This document shows positions 34,295-42,975 of a DNA stretch of 64,000 nucleotides, in pieces. Below the pieces are notes generated by a model that saw only the letters and a program-made list of their open reading frames with translations, was not told the origin of the DNA and did not search any database. The number at the start of each line of letters is the position of its first letter. The stretch's first letter is position 1. The position numbers were made by a program, and so were the translations under genes. The DNA is taken from positions 62,001 to 126,000 of the forward strand of contig JAGLFH010000041.1 in assembly GCA_023144635.1 (NCBI GenBank). Direction: 5' to 3'. Source of the DNA: Candidatus Auribacterota bacterium. GTDB lineage: Bacteria; Auribacterota; JAFGBW01; JAFGJP01.

Positions 34295-34935
34295 CAGTTC
34301 TCCTTATTATCCATATTTTCTTTTTCATTACTTTCAAGGAATTTTGCAAGCTTTGGATTAAGATATTCACTAAGGATCTCAGAGACACCTTTATCTGTAA
34401 AATTATAATGTACGTTCCCGTCTTTTTCTCCTATGCGAAATCCTGCCTGAATACCTTCAAGCGGTTTTATTGTAACTCCTTCTTTCCATTTATCGTTTAA
34501 TGCTTGAAAAAGAGATTCTTCAAGATTTTTCAGATCATCATTATTCACAAGCACTTCAATGCCCGGAAAATTTTCTTTAACATCCCACTTTTCAACTATT
34601 TTTAATATAACATCCTTAACAGCATCAGATGAAAGACTCGAGGATGTTTTTCGCAGCGTTACTTTCTGAAAAAGATTTACTATTTCCTGTCTTATATTTA
34701 TTAAAAGGTTTCGACCTGCTTGTGAGAGGGCTTTATTGCCGGCAACAGTCAATTTTTCTGATTCTTCTTTTGCATTGTTTATAATTTTAATCGATTCTTT
34801 CTTTGCCTGTTCAACAATCTCTTCTGCTTTTGTCTGCGCATTTTGTATAATGCTTTCTTTTTCTTTTTCAGCTTCTTCAATACCCTCTTTTTTTATTGTA
34901 TTTATTAAATCCTTAACCTGTGTTCTTTCTTCCAT
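34294..34935 (-). CDS. ntpE: V/A-type ATPase subunit E (peripheral stalk)
   Basis: The 213 residues begin with a long charged helix (QTKAEEIVEQAKKESIKIINNAKEESEKL) and end in the globular domain (INIRQEIVNLFQKV through ADKGVSEILSEYLNP-like residues), the layout of subunit E of the stator stalk. The ATG at 34935 is chosen because GAGGGAG lies upstream; a TTG at 34950 would add five residues without a site. No gene for its usual partner G/H was found in the operon. It is the first gene of the ATPase operon. Confidence 0.85.
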   Translation of the reverse strand: MEERTQVKDLINTIKKEGIEEAEKEKESIIQNAQTKAEEIVEQAKKESIKIINNAKEESEKLTVAGNKALSQAGRNLLINIRQEIVNLFQKVTLRKTSSSLSSDAVKDVILKIVEKWDVKENFPGIEVLVNNDDLKNLEESLFQALNDKWKEGVTIKPLEGIQAGFRIGEKDGNVHYNFTDKGVSEILSEYLNPKLAKFLESNEKENMDNKEN

Positions 34936-34972
34936 AATTAACTCCCTCAAAATTTAAAAATTAAATTAATCT

Positions 34973-35001
34973 ATTATATACTTCTGAATTTAAAATTAAA
35001 A
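34973..35001 (-). promoter_or_regulatory. candidate sigma70-type promoter of the ATPase operon
   Basis: On the minus strand TATAAT (complement of 34973-34978) is preceded by a 17-bp spacer and a weak TTTTAA -35 (34996-35001). It lies in the 83-bp gap between a sensor-like gene and the E gene. The -35 is poor; the -10 is consensus. Confidence 0.45.
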
Positions 35002-35018
35002 CAATAATGTCTCTTTTA

Positions 35019-36827
35019 TCAGACTTCTTCTGCACTCTCGTTTGTCAAACTTGAAAAATCAGATTCTATCCCCTTCATTACATCTTCTTCAAGAAGAGCT
35101 TTTTTACCCCATTTATCAATAAAGTTTCTTAGCTTTTCAAGAATATCTTTTATTTTTGCTGATTCTTTTTCTAGTATTTCCAAAATTGATTCAAGCCTGG
35201 CTGATTCAATACTTTCTTTGCTTTTCAACTTGGAAAGCAAAAACTGCAATGGTAAAAGAATATTCGTAAGAGGATTACTTATCTCACTATCAAGACTAAG
35301 TGTTATCTGCACAATTGAAGCTTTTCTTTCTTTTTTTATAAGTTCTTTCTGAACATCTTTTATTTCTGAATATGCTTTATTTAATTTGTCATTCTGCTCC
35401 TGTAAAACGTTTAATCTTTCAGCTTTTTCTTTTTCCATGATCTCAGCAAGCACCTTTTCTCTTTCTTTTTCAAAGACAAACACATTATTAAGAGCAAGAA
35501 GCATATTGTATTTAACATCGATTATGGTATATATCTCTTTCCTTGAAAGAGCACGTTTTGTATACAGAATAAACCCAACATTTTTATTTTCCTCTGATTT
35601 AAGAGGGAAAAAATAGCTGTGTTTACTTTTATTTGTAAATATGTTCTTAAATAAAATATCTTCTTTATCAGTAAGAGCATAAACCGTTTCAAATGTAGAA
35701 TACGAATCTGAAAACAGCTTTTTTATAACTTTTCTGTTTTTTTCTGAAGCAGGAATTACCTTTTCTTTTCCTTTTGTAATAGTAATAAGTTCTCCATTAT
35801 GATCCGAACTAAAAATATGAACTTTTTGAAATGAAGGAAAATCTTCAAAAAGTGTTTCTATAAATTTATGAAATGTTTTTATATCAAAAATAGACTGTGC
35901 ATAAATTGCAGTCATCTTGCTGTGCTCTTTAAAATAATGCAGTTTTGAAAACAAACTTTTATCCCAATTTTTCACAAGTTCTTTAAAAAATAAAATGCTG
36001 AAAAAAACTACCGGCGCAAAGATTATTGAACCTACAAAAGATCTTTTTATAGCAAAAGTCCCTCCTACGCAAAAAGGAAAGACCAGATTCATCACAAAAA
36101 GGAACGCCACTACAAAAACGAACATTAATAAATGTTGTAACAGTATGTACACATCCCAAAGGATCTCATCTTTTAAATATTTCATTTCAAACAAAATCAG
36201 ATGAGCAAACCATAGCGTAAACATAATGTGAATATAAAAAGCATGTTTTTCACGTGATATTATCAATAGGGTAAAATAAGATAAAAGAAGTACAATAGAA
36301 ACAAGCATATTGGTCACAAAAACTTTTCTTCGTGGATTTCTGATCTTTTTTGAAAATGAAAATAATCTCAACATCAATATAAGAAATAAACTTACATAAA
36401 AAACAAAATAGGGTATAGAAGGCATTGGTAAGAAAAAACCTTCCAAATATATTTTTTTCTGATAGGTACCTTGAAGTAATAAATAAAACTTAACAAAAAC
36501 AACACCTGAAAAAGCAAACAGAATACTCCAGAAAAGCTTTTCTTTTTTTTCCAACCATATTACTTTATGTACAAAATATATAAAAATAAGTCCTAAAAAA
36601 ACCGTAAGTATCATAATTGCTTGTTTCCAAACAATATATAAACTATAGAATTGTGCTCCTTTTTGTAACTGTATCATGGAAAATGAAAAGGAAAGCATAA
36701 GAGCCAACAATATTACAGGTATTAATCCTCTTTCATAAGGGCTTATTCTTTTATGGCCCTGACGCATAAGCCCAAGCAGCGCAATACTGATTGTCATTAC
36801 AAATGAAATTGTCGATAAAAACGTCAT
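35019..36827 (-). CDS. multi-TM sensor-like protein ending in a His-less kinase dimerisation domain
   Basis: The 602 residues start with about eight membrane spans (to residue ~270), followed by a GAF-like domain (about 310-450, including HIFSSDHNGELITI and YFFPLKSEENKNVGFILYTK), a coiled coil, and a HisKA-like end. The phosphoacceptor motif reads SLDSEISNPLTNI, so Ser stands where the His of LNHEINNPLT should be. There is no HATPase_c domain, and the 83-bp gap before the next gene leaves no room for one. It is paralogous to 36925-38646. It lies immediately upstream of the ATPase operon on the same strand. It cannot act as a kinase; a partner or scaffold role is inferred. Confidence 0.75.
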   Translation of the reverse strand: MTFLSTISFVMTISIALLGLMRQGHKRISPYERGLIPVILLALMLSFSFSMIQLQKGAQFYSLYIVWKQAIMILTVFLGLIFIYFVHKVIWLEKKEKLFWSILFAFSGVVFVKFYLLLQGTYQKKIYLEGFFLPMPSIPYFVFYVSLFLILMLRLFSFSKKIRNPRRKVFVTNMLVSIVLLLSYFTLLIISREKHAFYIHIMFTLWFAHLILFEMKYLKDEILWDVYILLQHLLMFVFVVAFLFVMNLVFPFCVGGTFAIKRSFVGSIIFAPVVFFSILFFKELVKNWDKSLFSKLHYFKEHSKMTAIYAQSIFDIKTFHKFIETLFEDFPSFQKVHIFSSDHNGELITITKGKEKVIPASEKNRKVIKKLFSDSYSTFETVYALTDKEDILFKNIFTNKSKHSYFFPLKSEENKNVGFILYTKRALSRKEIYTIIDVKYNMLLALNNVFVFEKEREKVLAEIMEKEKAERLNVLQEQNDKLNKAYSEIKDVQKELIKKERKASIVQITLSLDSEISNPLTNILLPLQFLLSKLKSKESIESARLESILEILEKESAKIKDILEKLRNFIDKWGKKALLEEDVMKGIESDFSSLTNESAEEV

Positions 36828-36862
36828 TTTAAAATCTCGCGATTCTTCCTATATTTATATGT

Positions 36863-36874
36863 TGAGATCTGACC
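36863..36874. repeat. GAGATCTGACC-type dispersed word
   Basis: TGAGATCTGACC, the third member of the family at 23981-23995 and 25665-25677, here in the 97-bp gap between the two sensor-like genes. Confidence 0.4.
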
Positions 36875-36924
36875 ATAATTACACATATCAATCTTTTATA
36901 ACGCATGTTACAGTTATTCAAATA

Positions 36925-38646
36925 TCATATCCTTAAATTTAGCATTTTAGTATTCGCCAAATAATCTACAGCAACAGGCTCTGAAACTTTTCTTAAATTC
37001 TCAATAATGGTTTTTATTCTCTGACACTGCTTCTCAACTTTTCCCAAGTAATCGTAAAGGTCTTTATCCTTTATAGATACTCCTTTTTGCAGCTGCATTT
37101 TCAGCATTTGTGAAGATCCCATAATATGAGTTAAAGGATTATTGATCTCATGATTGAGCGAAACTGTTACCTGGCAGATTGAAGCCCATTTTTCTGCATC
37201 TATTAACTGTTTTTGTTTATTTTTAAGCTTTTCAAGAGCTTGCTGAAGCTCAGTATTTTTTTTCTTAATCTCATCTGATGTCCGTTTTTTTACCTCTAAA
37301 GCAAGTATTTTATCCTGAATATCTTTTTCATGTATAAGTTGATCCGCATTTATCATCACCTTTTCGACCGTAGCTTTAAAATACTTCATAAATGGTAAAA
37401 TCCTTGCAATAACCATTTTTTTACTAAGAGGAGGAGGGTCGGTAATAAAAAAACCGTCAAACTCGCCTTTTACATGAATAGGCAAAATATACCCAAAATC
37501 CTGAACAATACCATACTCCTTTAATAGCTTCAAAAGATGAAAGGTAGACCGGAAAAAAAATTCAGAAGGAAGTATTACCTTCTGCGAAATAGCATCTTTT
37601 AACTCTTGCATATCTTCTTTTATCTCTCTTGTTATACCGTCAGATAAAACATAGACTTGATCATTGTGTAAAAAAACTGATGCTTTTATTTTAAATCCCA
37701 TCAATGACTCAAAATTATTAGCAAATGAAATAAATATATTTTGAAAACCTTGAAGAGGATTCATTTTTAGTGCAAATTCTCTGAGCTTTTGGTCTTTGCT
37801 GTTATACCCTTTCATAAATATATTTGCGAGGTATCGCGAAAAAACACCGTAAAATAAATATGCCAGAATTACGGAAATAAAGCTTAAATGCGTCCATATC
37901 AAAAACATCTCCCTTTGAAAATGTGTTTTTCCTATAACAGAAGAATAGTATGAACTGTAATAATATGAAAAATAAACACATATAATATAAACCGGAACCA
38001 AAGAGAAAAAATATTTTATAAACTGTCTTGTTGAAATACTGTTCTGTTCAAATATTGAAAAATACAGAAAAAGCATCATTCCTGCAGAGAGAAAAAAAGA
38101 AAACAGCCTGAAAGCCCCGTATGAAGGAGTAATATTTATGAAAAAGCCCAACGGATAAATAAGTCCCAAGATAAATAGCATTTCCTTGTAAGGTAATTTA
38201 GATACATCTAAAACCTTCTTTGAAGATAACTCAAGCATGAATATCAACAGAAAAGGTGCGTAAAAAACTATTGCCAAAAGAGGTAAAATATATGTTTTCA
38301 TGCTTAAAAAAGCCGTAAACATATAAACCAATAAAAAAATTATATAAACTGGAGATAAAAAACGTTTTTCTAAACGAATAAATTTATAAAACAAACTGAA
38401 AATGGCAAAAGAAAAGGTAAGAAGGGCTATTATTAAAAACTTTTTTTCATCACCAAAAAGTTGCCCCCCTTTATACCTTGTAAAAGCATAAAAGGAGATC
38501 AGGCAAATAGAAAAAAAGATCCACGCAAAATACTTTTTGTTACTAATCTTTTGTATTAGAAGATTTATAAAAGAAAGAAGCGCCAATGCGGCAATAGCCG
38601 CATGCAAAAAGGATAGAAAAAAAGAATTAATTGGCAAAAGCCCCAT
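36925..38646 (-). CDS. multi-TM sensor-like protein ending in a HisKA domain without ATPase domain
   Basis: The 573 residues have about eight N-terminal membrane spans (to ~270), a GAF-like middle (about 305-430), a coiled coil, and a HisKA dimerisation domain with an intact phosphoacceptor motif SLNHEINNPLTHI. It ends soon after with EPVAVDYLANTKMLNLRI, and no HATPase_c domain follows; the 97-bp gap to the next gene excludes a frameshifted one. It could receive phosphate from another kinase or pass it on, or act as a dimerising scaffold. It lies 15 bp after the thiolase gene and is paralogous to 35019-36827. Confidence 0.75.
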   Translation of the reverse strand: MGLLPINSFFLSFLHAAIAALALLSFINLLIQKISNKKYFAWIFFSICLISFYAFTRYKGGQLFGDEKKFLIIALLTFSFAIFSLFYKFIRLEKRFLSPVYIIFLLVYMFTAFLSMKTYILPLLAIVFYAPFLLIFMLELSSKKVLDVSKLPYKEMLFILGLIYPLGFFINITPSYGAFRLFSFFLSAGMMLFLYFSIFEQNSISTRQFIKYFFSLVPVYIICVYFSYYYSSYYSSVIGKTHFQREMFLIWTHLSFISVILAYLFYGVFSRYLANIFMKGYNSKDQKLREFALKMNPLQGFQNIFISFANNFESLMGFKIKASVFLHNDQVYVLSDGITREIKEDMQELKDAISQKVILPSEFFFRSTFHLLKLLKEYGIVQDFGYILPIHVKGEFDGFFITDPPPLSKKMVIARILPFMKYFKATVEKVMINADQLIHEKDIQDKILALEVKKRTSDEIKKKNTELQQALEKLKNKQKQLIDAEKWASICQVTVSLNHEINNPLTHIMGSSQMLKMQLQKGVSIKDKDLYDYLGKVEKQCQRIKTIIENLRKVSEPVAVDYLANTKMLNLRI

Positions 38647-38661
38647 AATAATCCATTAATT

Positions 38662-39840
38662 TTATAAAGACAGATTTTCTATAACAATTCCCACTGCACA
38701 TCCTCCGCCCAAACAAATGGAAGCTGCACCATATTTTGCCTGTTTTTTTTGCAAAACATTTAAAAGAGTTGCAAGCAGGCGCACTCCGCTAGCACCTAGC
38801 GGATGCCCAATTGCTATAGCACCACCCCAAATATTAAAAATATCGTCCGGTATATTTAATTCCTTTTTTGTTAAAACTGCCTGAACACCAAAGGACTCAT
38901 TAACTTCAAAATAATCTATATCAGAAGAATCTTTTAAACCGGATTTCTCTATAGCTTTTTTTAATGCCTCTCCTGATGCAAGGAAGATATCTTCCGGAGG
39001 AAGAGCAGAAACACTAAACGAAAGAATGCGGGCTTTTGGTTTTATTTCATGCTTCTTACAAAATTCTTCTGATGCAATTACAGCTATTGCTGCTGCATCT
39101 CCGGGAGGAGGAGCATTTCCTGCTGTTACAGAACCATTCTCGCCAAATAAAGGGGTAAGCCTTGCAAGTTTTTTTTCACTTGTTTTGGACCGAATATTCT
39201 CATCCCTTTCAAACATCACTCCACCACCTATAGAAACAGGTACTATTTCGTCTTTTGTAAGTTCTTGCTCCTCAGCCAGCATTGCTTTTTGCTGGCTTGC
39301 TAAAGCCAGATCATCCTGCTCTTTTCTGGAAACACCAAATCTTTTTGCAGTACGTTCTGCAATAAATCCCATATGCTCACCTGCAAAAGAACAAAACAAT
39401 CCATCTTTGAGAAGAGAATCTTTTAAATCCAGTGATGCCATCTTTTTGAGATTTCTATTTTTCTCCAATATATAAGGCGCCATCGAGCTGCTTTCCATCC
39501 CGCCTGCAATTACGCATTGCCCTTCTCCTGAAGAAATATATCTAAATCCCTCCCCAACAGCCATAAGGCCTGATCCGCACACCATATCAATTGTGTATGA
39601 AGGTATCGAAAAACCTAACCCTGCATGATATATTGCCTGTCTTGCCGGATTTTGCCCAAGTCCTGCTTTTACGGCATTCCCTAAATAAGCAAAATCAATA
39701 TCTGTATCGATCAACTTTAGATCGTTTGTAATATTTTTTATAACCGTTGCCGCAAGGTTAACCGCAGAAATATTCCCCAAACTTCCGAAAAGCTTACCAA
39801 CAGCCGTTCTTTTAACATCTAACAAATAAATATTTTTCAT
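38662..39840 (-). CDS. thiolase (acetyl-CoA C-acetyltransferase family)
   Basis: A 392-residue thiolase. Cys88 in DMVCGSGLMAVGEG is the acyl-accepting nucleophile; NESFGVQAV, GGAIAIGHPLGASGVR (catalytic His) and CLGGGCAVG (second catalytic Cys) complete the active site. It catalyses reversible condensation of two acetyl-CoA or cleavage of 3-ketoacyl-CoA in the cytoplasm. It is the first gene of a run with the two sensor-like genes (15-bp gap), although the functional tie is not obvious. Degradative and biosynthetic forms cannot be separated here. Confidence 0.93.
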   Translation of the reverse strand: MKNIYLLDVKRTAVGKLFGSLGNISAVNLAATVIKNITNDLKLIDTDIDFAYLGNAVKAGLGQNPARQAIYHAGLGFSIPSYTIDMVCGSGLMAVGEGFRYISSGEGQCVIAGGMESSSMAPYILEKNRNLKKMASLDLKDSLLKDGLFCSFAGEHMGFIAERTAKRFGVSRKEQDDLALASQQKAMLAEEQELTKDEIVPVSIGGGVMFERDENIRSKTSEKKLARLTPLFGENGSVTAGNAPPPGDAAAIAVIASEEFCKKHEIKPKARILSFSVSALPPEDIFLASGEALKKAIEKSGLKDSSDIDYFEVNESFGVQAVLTKKELNIPDDIFNIWGGAIAIGHPLGASGVRLLATLLNVLQKKQAKYGAASICLGGGCAVGIVIENLSL

Positions 39841-40091
39841 TATTTCCTTAAACTTTGCGAATAAGTGCTTTTATATTTAGTCTATATTTATACAATATAT
39901 TTTTATTATGGCATTATTATAAGAAATTTAGATAAATTAATAAACATAGAATTTGCGGAATATATATTTATAAGATGACAGAAAAAACAATATTTATTTT
40001 GATATCTAATTGGATATATTATAAAATACATATTAGAAGGGGTAAATAACAATATTATTAATTGACATTTCTTTGAAAGATTGATGATTCT

Positions 40092-41498
40092 ATGATTAGA
40101 GAGCATACTGATTTTTTTAGAAAATTTATGATACTTGGTGATCTTTTGGTCATATCTATTTCTTTTTTCTTAACATATTTTTTATGCCAACATTATGATT
40201 ATTTATATCCTTTACGAGTATACACTCAACTATTACCAGTTCTCCTAATAGCCTGGGGCGGTGCATTATACTTTTTTAATATGTATAATTCTTTTCGGCT
40301 TGTAAAAATGACATCTATACTTTTTATTATTTTTAAAGCCACTATTGTTTCTTTTATGATATTCGGTAGTTATACCTATTTGTTTAAAATACAATACCTC
40401 AGCCGTACTTTTGTAATTTTGACATTTGTTTTTTCCGCTATATTGATAGGTTTTGAAAAAGTTGCAGTTATTATCTTTTTCAGATATTTAAGAAAGAAAG
40501 GATACAATTTTAGAGGTATCCTATTAATAGGAACAGGAAGACGTGCTCAGAATTTTATAGACCTAATAGAAGAACATCATGAATGGGGTCTTAAAATCCT
40601 TGGGCTTGTTGATGAAGATTCAAAAAAAACAGGACAAAAAATTAAAGGTTACACTGTTTTAGGTTCTTTTCTTGATCTCCCTAACATAATGCACAACAAT
40701 ATTATAGATGAAGTTGTCTTTGTTGTTCCAAGATCGTGGCTTGGAAGAATTGAAGAAATAATTCGTTTTATTGAACTTGAGGGTAAAAAGGTAAGTGTTG
40801 CAGTAGATATTTTTGAATTACAATTTGCAAAAGCGATTCAAACTGATATTGACGGCTATCCGCTTATTACTTTTGAAAGAACACCTGCAAAATTGTGGCA
40901 GCTGCTCATTAAACGAGTTTTTGATTTTGTTGCCTCTGGAATTGCTCTCATACTTCTCATGCCAATATTTATTGCTATAGCAATAGTTATAAAAAAAACT
41001 TCAAAAGGACCGGTATTTTTTAAACAGAAAAGATGCAGTATTCATGGAAGGACATTTACACTTTATAAGTTCAGGACTATGGTAGTAGATGCAGAATCGC
41101 AACTAGAGGAACTACGCTCCAAAAACGAAATGCAGGGCCCTACATTTAAACTTGAAAACGATCCAAGACTCACAAAAACAGGAAAATTCTTAAGAAAACT
41201 TAGTCTTGATGAATTTCCTCAATTCTGGAATGTATTTAAAGGAGATATGAGTCTTGTCGGCCCGAGGCCGCCAATACCTTCAGAAGTAAATAAATATGAT
41301 AACTGGCAAAGAAGGCGCCTTAGCATGAGGCCGGGAATCACTTGTTTATGGCAAGTAGGGGGAAGAAACAAAATAGTAGATTTTGATGAGTGGGCAAACC
41401 TTGATCTTCAATACATAGATAACTGGTCTCTCTGGCTCGATACAAAAATACTTCTTAAAACCATCCCTGTTGTTTTGCTTGGAACTGGCGCAAAATAA
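40092..41498 (+). CDS. undecaprenyl-phosphate sugar phosphotransferase (WbaP/WcaJ type)
   Basis: The 468-residue protein has four N-terminal membrane spans, a CoA-binding-like domain (RGILLIGTGRRAQNFIDLIEE, about residues 140-250), a re-entrant or fifth span near 277-300 and the catalytic C-terminal domain. KRVFDFVASGIALILL, GPVFFKQKRCSIHGRTFTLYKFRTM, RKLSLDEFPQFWNVFKGDMSLVGPRP and RPGITCLWQVGGRN are the family motifs, with Asp-Glu of SLDEFPQ in the active site. It starts exopolysaccharide synthesis by placing sugar-1-phosphate on undecaprenyl phosphate at the inner membrane. It is the first gene of the plus-strand cluster. Confidence 0.95.
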   Translation: MIREHTDFFRKFMILGDLLVISISFFLTYFLCQHYDYLYPLRVYTQLLPVLLIAWGGALYFFNMYNSFRLVKMTSILFIIFKATIVSFMIFGSYTYLFKIQYLSRTFVILTFVFSAILIGFEKVAVIIFFRYLRKKGYNFRGILLIGTGRRAQNFIDLIEEHHEWGLKILGLVDEDSKKTGQKIKGYTVLGSFLDLPNIMHNNIIDEVVFVVPRSWLGRIEEIIRFIELEGKKVSVAVDIFELQFAKAIQTDIDGYPLITFERTPAKLWQLLIKRVFDFVASGIALILLMPIFIAIAIVIKKTSKGPVFFKQKRCSIHGRTFTLYKFRTMVVDAESQLEELRSKNEMQGPTFKLENDPRLTKTGKFLRKLSLDEFPQFWNVFKGDMSLVGPRPPIPSEVNKYDNWQRRRLSMRPGITCLWQVGGRNKIVDFDEWANLDLQYIDNWSLWLDTKILLKTIPVVLLGTGAK

Positions 41499-41548
41499 TC
41501 TATCTTATTTTGCAACTCACTCTTATCGTTTTTCTGCGAACTAGTTGT

Positions 41549-41613
41549 CATTCCTGCTTTGCTCCTGTCATTCCTGCGAATGCCAGCGACCTTGCCGCTA
41601 GGCAGGCAGGAAT
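41549..41613. repeat. REP-like palindrome, GTCATTCCTGC type
   Basis: GTCATTCCTGC occurs twice in tandem (about 41548 and 41568), and GCAGGAAT at 41606-41613 pairs with ATTCCTGC at 41570-41577. This 'GTCATTCCTGCG...CGCAGGAATC' form is a common dispersed bacterial palindrome. Confidence 0.65.
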
Positions 41614-41668
41614 CTCTATGAAAACATAAAACACAGAAAAAAGCTATTTGGCCGCGAATTAACGCTAA

Positions 41669-41717
41669 GTGGTTCGACTTCGCTCACCATCCTGAGTGAA
41701 TGAAATGAATCGAAGGG
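41669..41717. repeat. REP-like element, TTCGACTTCGCTCA type
   Basis: GTGGTTCGACTTCGCTCACC followed by ATCCTGAGTGAATGAAATGA and ATCGAAGGG is another dispersed palindrome type seen in many genomes. The ends TTCGA and TCGAA are complementary. Confidence 0.55.
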
Positions 41718-42077
41718 AAAAGCGCAGTAAAAAACATTCTATGCTTTTATTTGTTAAATACAAAAACATTTCTAAAATAGAATTCATGCCCAATAAATCC
41801 TCTCTAATTTCAACAATTTATGATAGAATATTTAAAGTAAATATATTTAATATATATATTTTAGATAAGAGTTATCAAAATCTAAATTTTGTATCTCTGA
41901 AAAACAGCTTTTAAAAAATAACACTTTAACTCTGTAACGTTGTAACCCTGTAACTTAATCCGCTGAAATCGGATGTAAGCGACAGGGCGGAGCTGCGTAA
42001 TTAGTTAACTAGTTGGCTCGTTAACTGGTTAGCTAGAAAATAACTTATTCCTGCAAACTATAATCAGGAGGAAAATT

Positions 42078-42920
42078 ATGTTTAAATCATGCAAAACCAA
42101 AATCACTTTCTTACTATTACTATTTCTTCTTCTTTTTTCTCTCAGCTGCGGGTCTAAAAAGGATAAAGAAAGTTCTCAATTACTAGCAAAAATAAATGAA
42201 TATGACTTAACTGTTGCTGATTTTGCAAATGAGGCTGAACTAACCATTTCCAATAGAGATATTTTTTCAGATACATATTCAGCAAAACAGGCTTTTCTTG
42301 ATGAGCTTATAACCAAAAAAGTACTTCTTCAGGAAGCTCAAAAGAACAATTTTGACAAAGAAAAAGTTTTTATGAAAGAGATTGAACGTTATTGGGAACA
42401 AGCTCTTCTAAAAGTACTTCTTAAAAGGAAATTTGAAGAATTGTCAAACGCTGTTCAAATCTCTGATAAAGAGCTTCAACATGAGTACAATAAAATGAAG
42501 CGAACCATTTTTGCTGACTTGATCATGTTAAATAACAAAAAATCTGCAGAAAAACTTGCAGGATCAGGCAATAATTTTGAAAAAGTAAAAACATCTGTTA
42601 AAGCAAATATTATTTCAGATCAAACACCGGAATGGTTTATTCCAGGTGATCTGCCAATAACAATAGAAAAACCTCTTTTTAAATTAAAACCTGGTCAGAT
42701 CAGCCCTATAATAACATTTGGAAGCACATGGGCAGTCGTAAGATCAATAGAGGAAAAAGAAACCAAAATAGAATCTTTTAAAAAGATTTCTTCTGATTTA
42801 AAAAATTCCTTAAAAAATAAAAAAACAGAGAAAAAATTATCTGAGTGGATATCTGATTTAAAGAAAACAGCAACAATAAATATATATGATAATGTTCTTA
42901 AAGAAGTTAATTTAAAGTAG
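42078..42920 (+). CDS. SurA/PpiC-like peptidyl-prolyl isomerase lipoprotein (EpsD-like)
   Basis: A 280-residue protein with a lipoprotein signal: hydrophobic leader FLLLLFLLLF then SLSCGS, with Cys24 as the lipidation site. Residues 36-130 are helical and resemble a SurA N-terminal chaperone domain (LLAKINEYDLTVADFANEAE, FLDELITKKVLLQEAQK). The rotamase part (EWFIPGDLPITIEKPLFKLKPGQISPII) matches the second half of the PpiC fold, though shortened. EpsD-type proteins of this kind help fold outer-membrane parts of exopolysaccharide machines. AGGAGG precedes the start. Isomerase activity is uncertain. Confidence 0.72.
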   Translation: MFKSCKTKITFLLLLFLLLFSLSCGSKKDKESSQLLAKINEYDLTVADFANEAELTISNRDIFSDTYSAKQAFLDELITKKVLLQEAQKNNFDKEKVFMKEIERYWEQALLKVLLKRKFEELSNAVQISDKELQHEYNKMKRTIFADLIMLNNKKSAEKLAGSGNNFEKVKTSVKANIISDQTPEWFIPGDLPITIEKPLFKLKPGQISPIITFGSTWAVVRSIEEKETKIESFKKISSDLKNSLKNKKTEKKLSEWISDLKKTATINIYDNVLKEVNLK

Positions 42921-42975
42921 ATTTATTTAAGAAAGCTATTTCTTTGTGATTCTTCCCAAAAAAGGAGATGCAAGT

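Larger units (their letters stand above)
41499..42077. other. 579-bp intergenic region with REP-like palindromes
   Basis: No gene is supported. Two REP-like elements are visible (41549-41613 and 41669-41717). Further right are CTCTGTAACGTTGTAACCCTGTAAC words (about 41930) and TTAGTTAACTAGTTGGCTCG (from about 42003), which share the GTTAACTAGTT word with 20824-20835. AGGAGG at 42067 serves the following gene. Confidence 0.6.

Noticed and set aside
36828-36924. A frameshifted HATPase domain after the HisKA end of the sensor
   Set aside because: The gap is only 97 bp, has no kinase motifs in any frame and includes a REP-like word.
40062-40096. TTGACA and TATGAT before the polyprenyl phosphotransferase gene as a promoter
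   Set aside because: The spacing is 23 bp and the -10 overlaps the start codon region.
41696-41914. A 72-residue plus-strand frame after the first polysaccharide gene
   Set aside because: It starts inside a REP-like palindrome, has no ribosome binding site and its composition is that of random AT-rich sequence.
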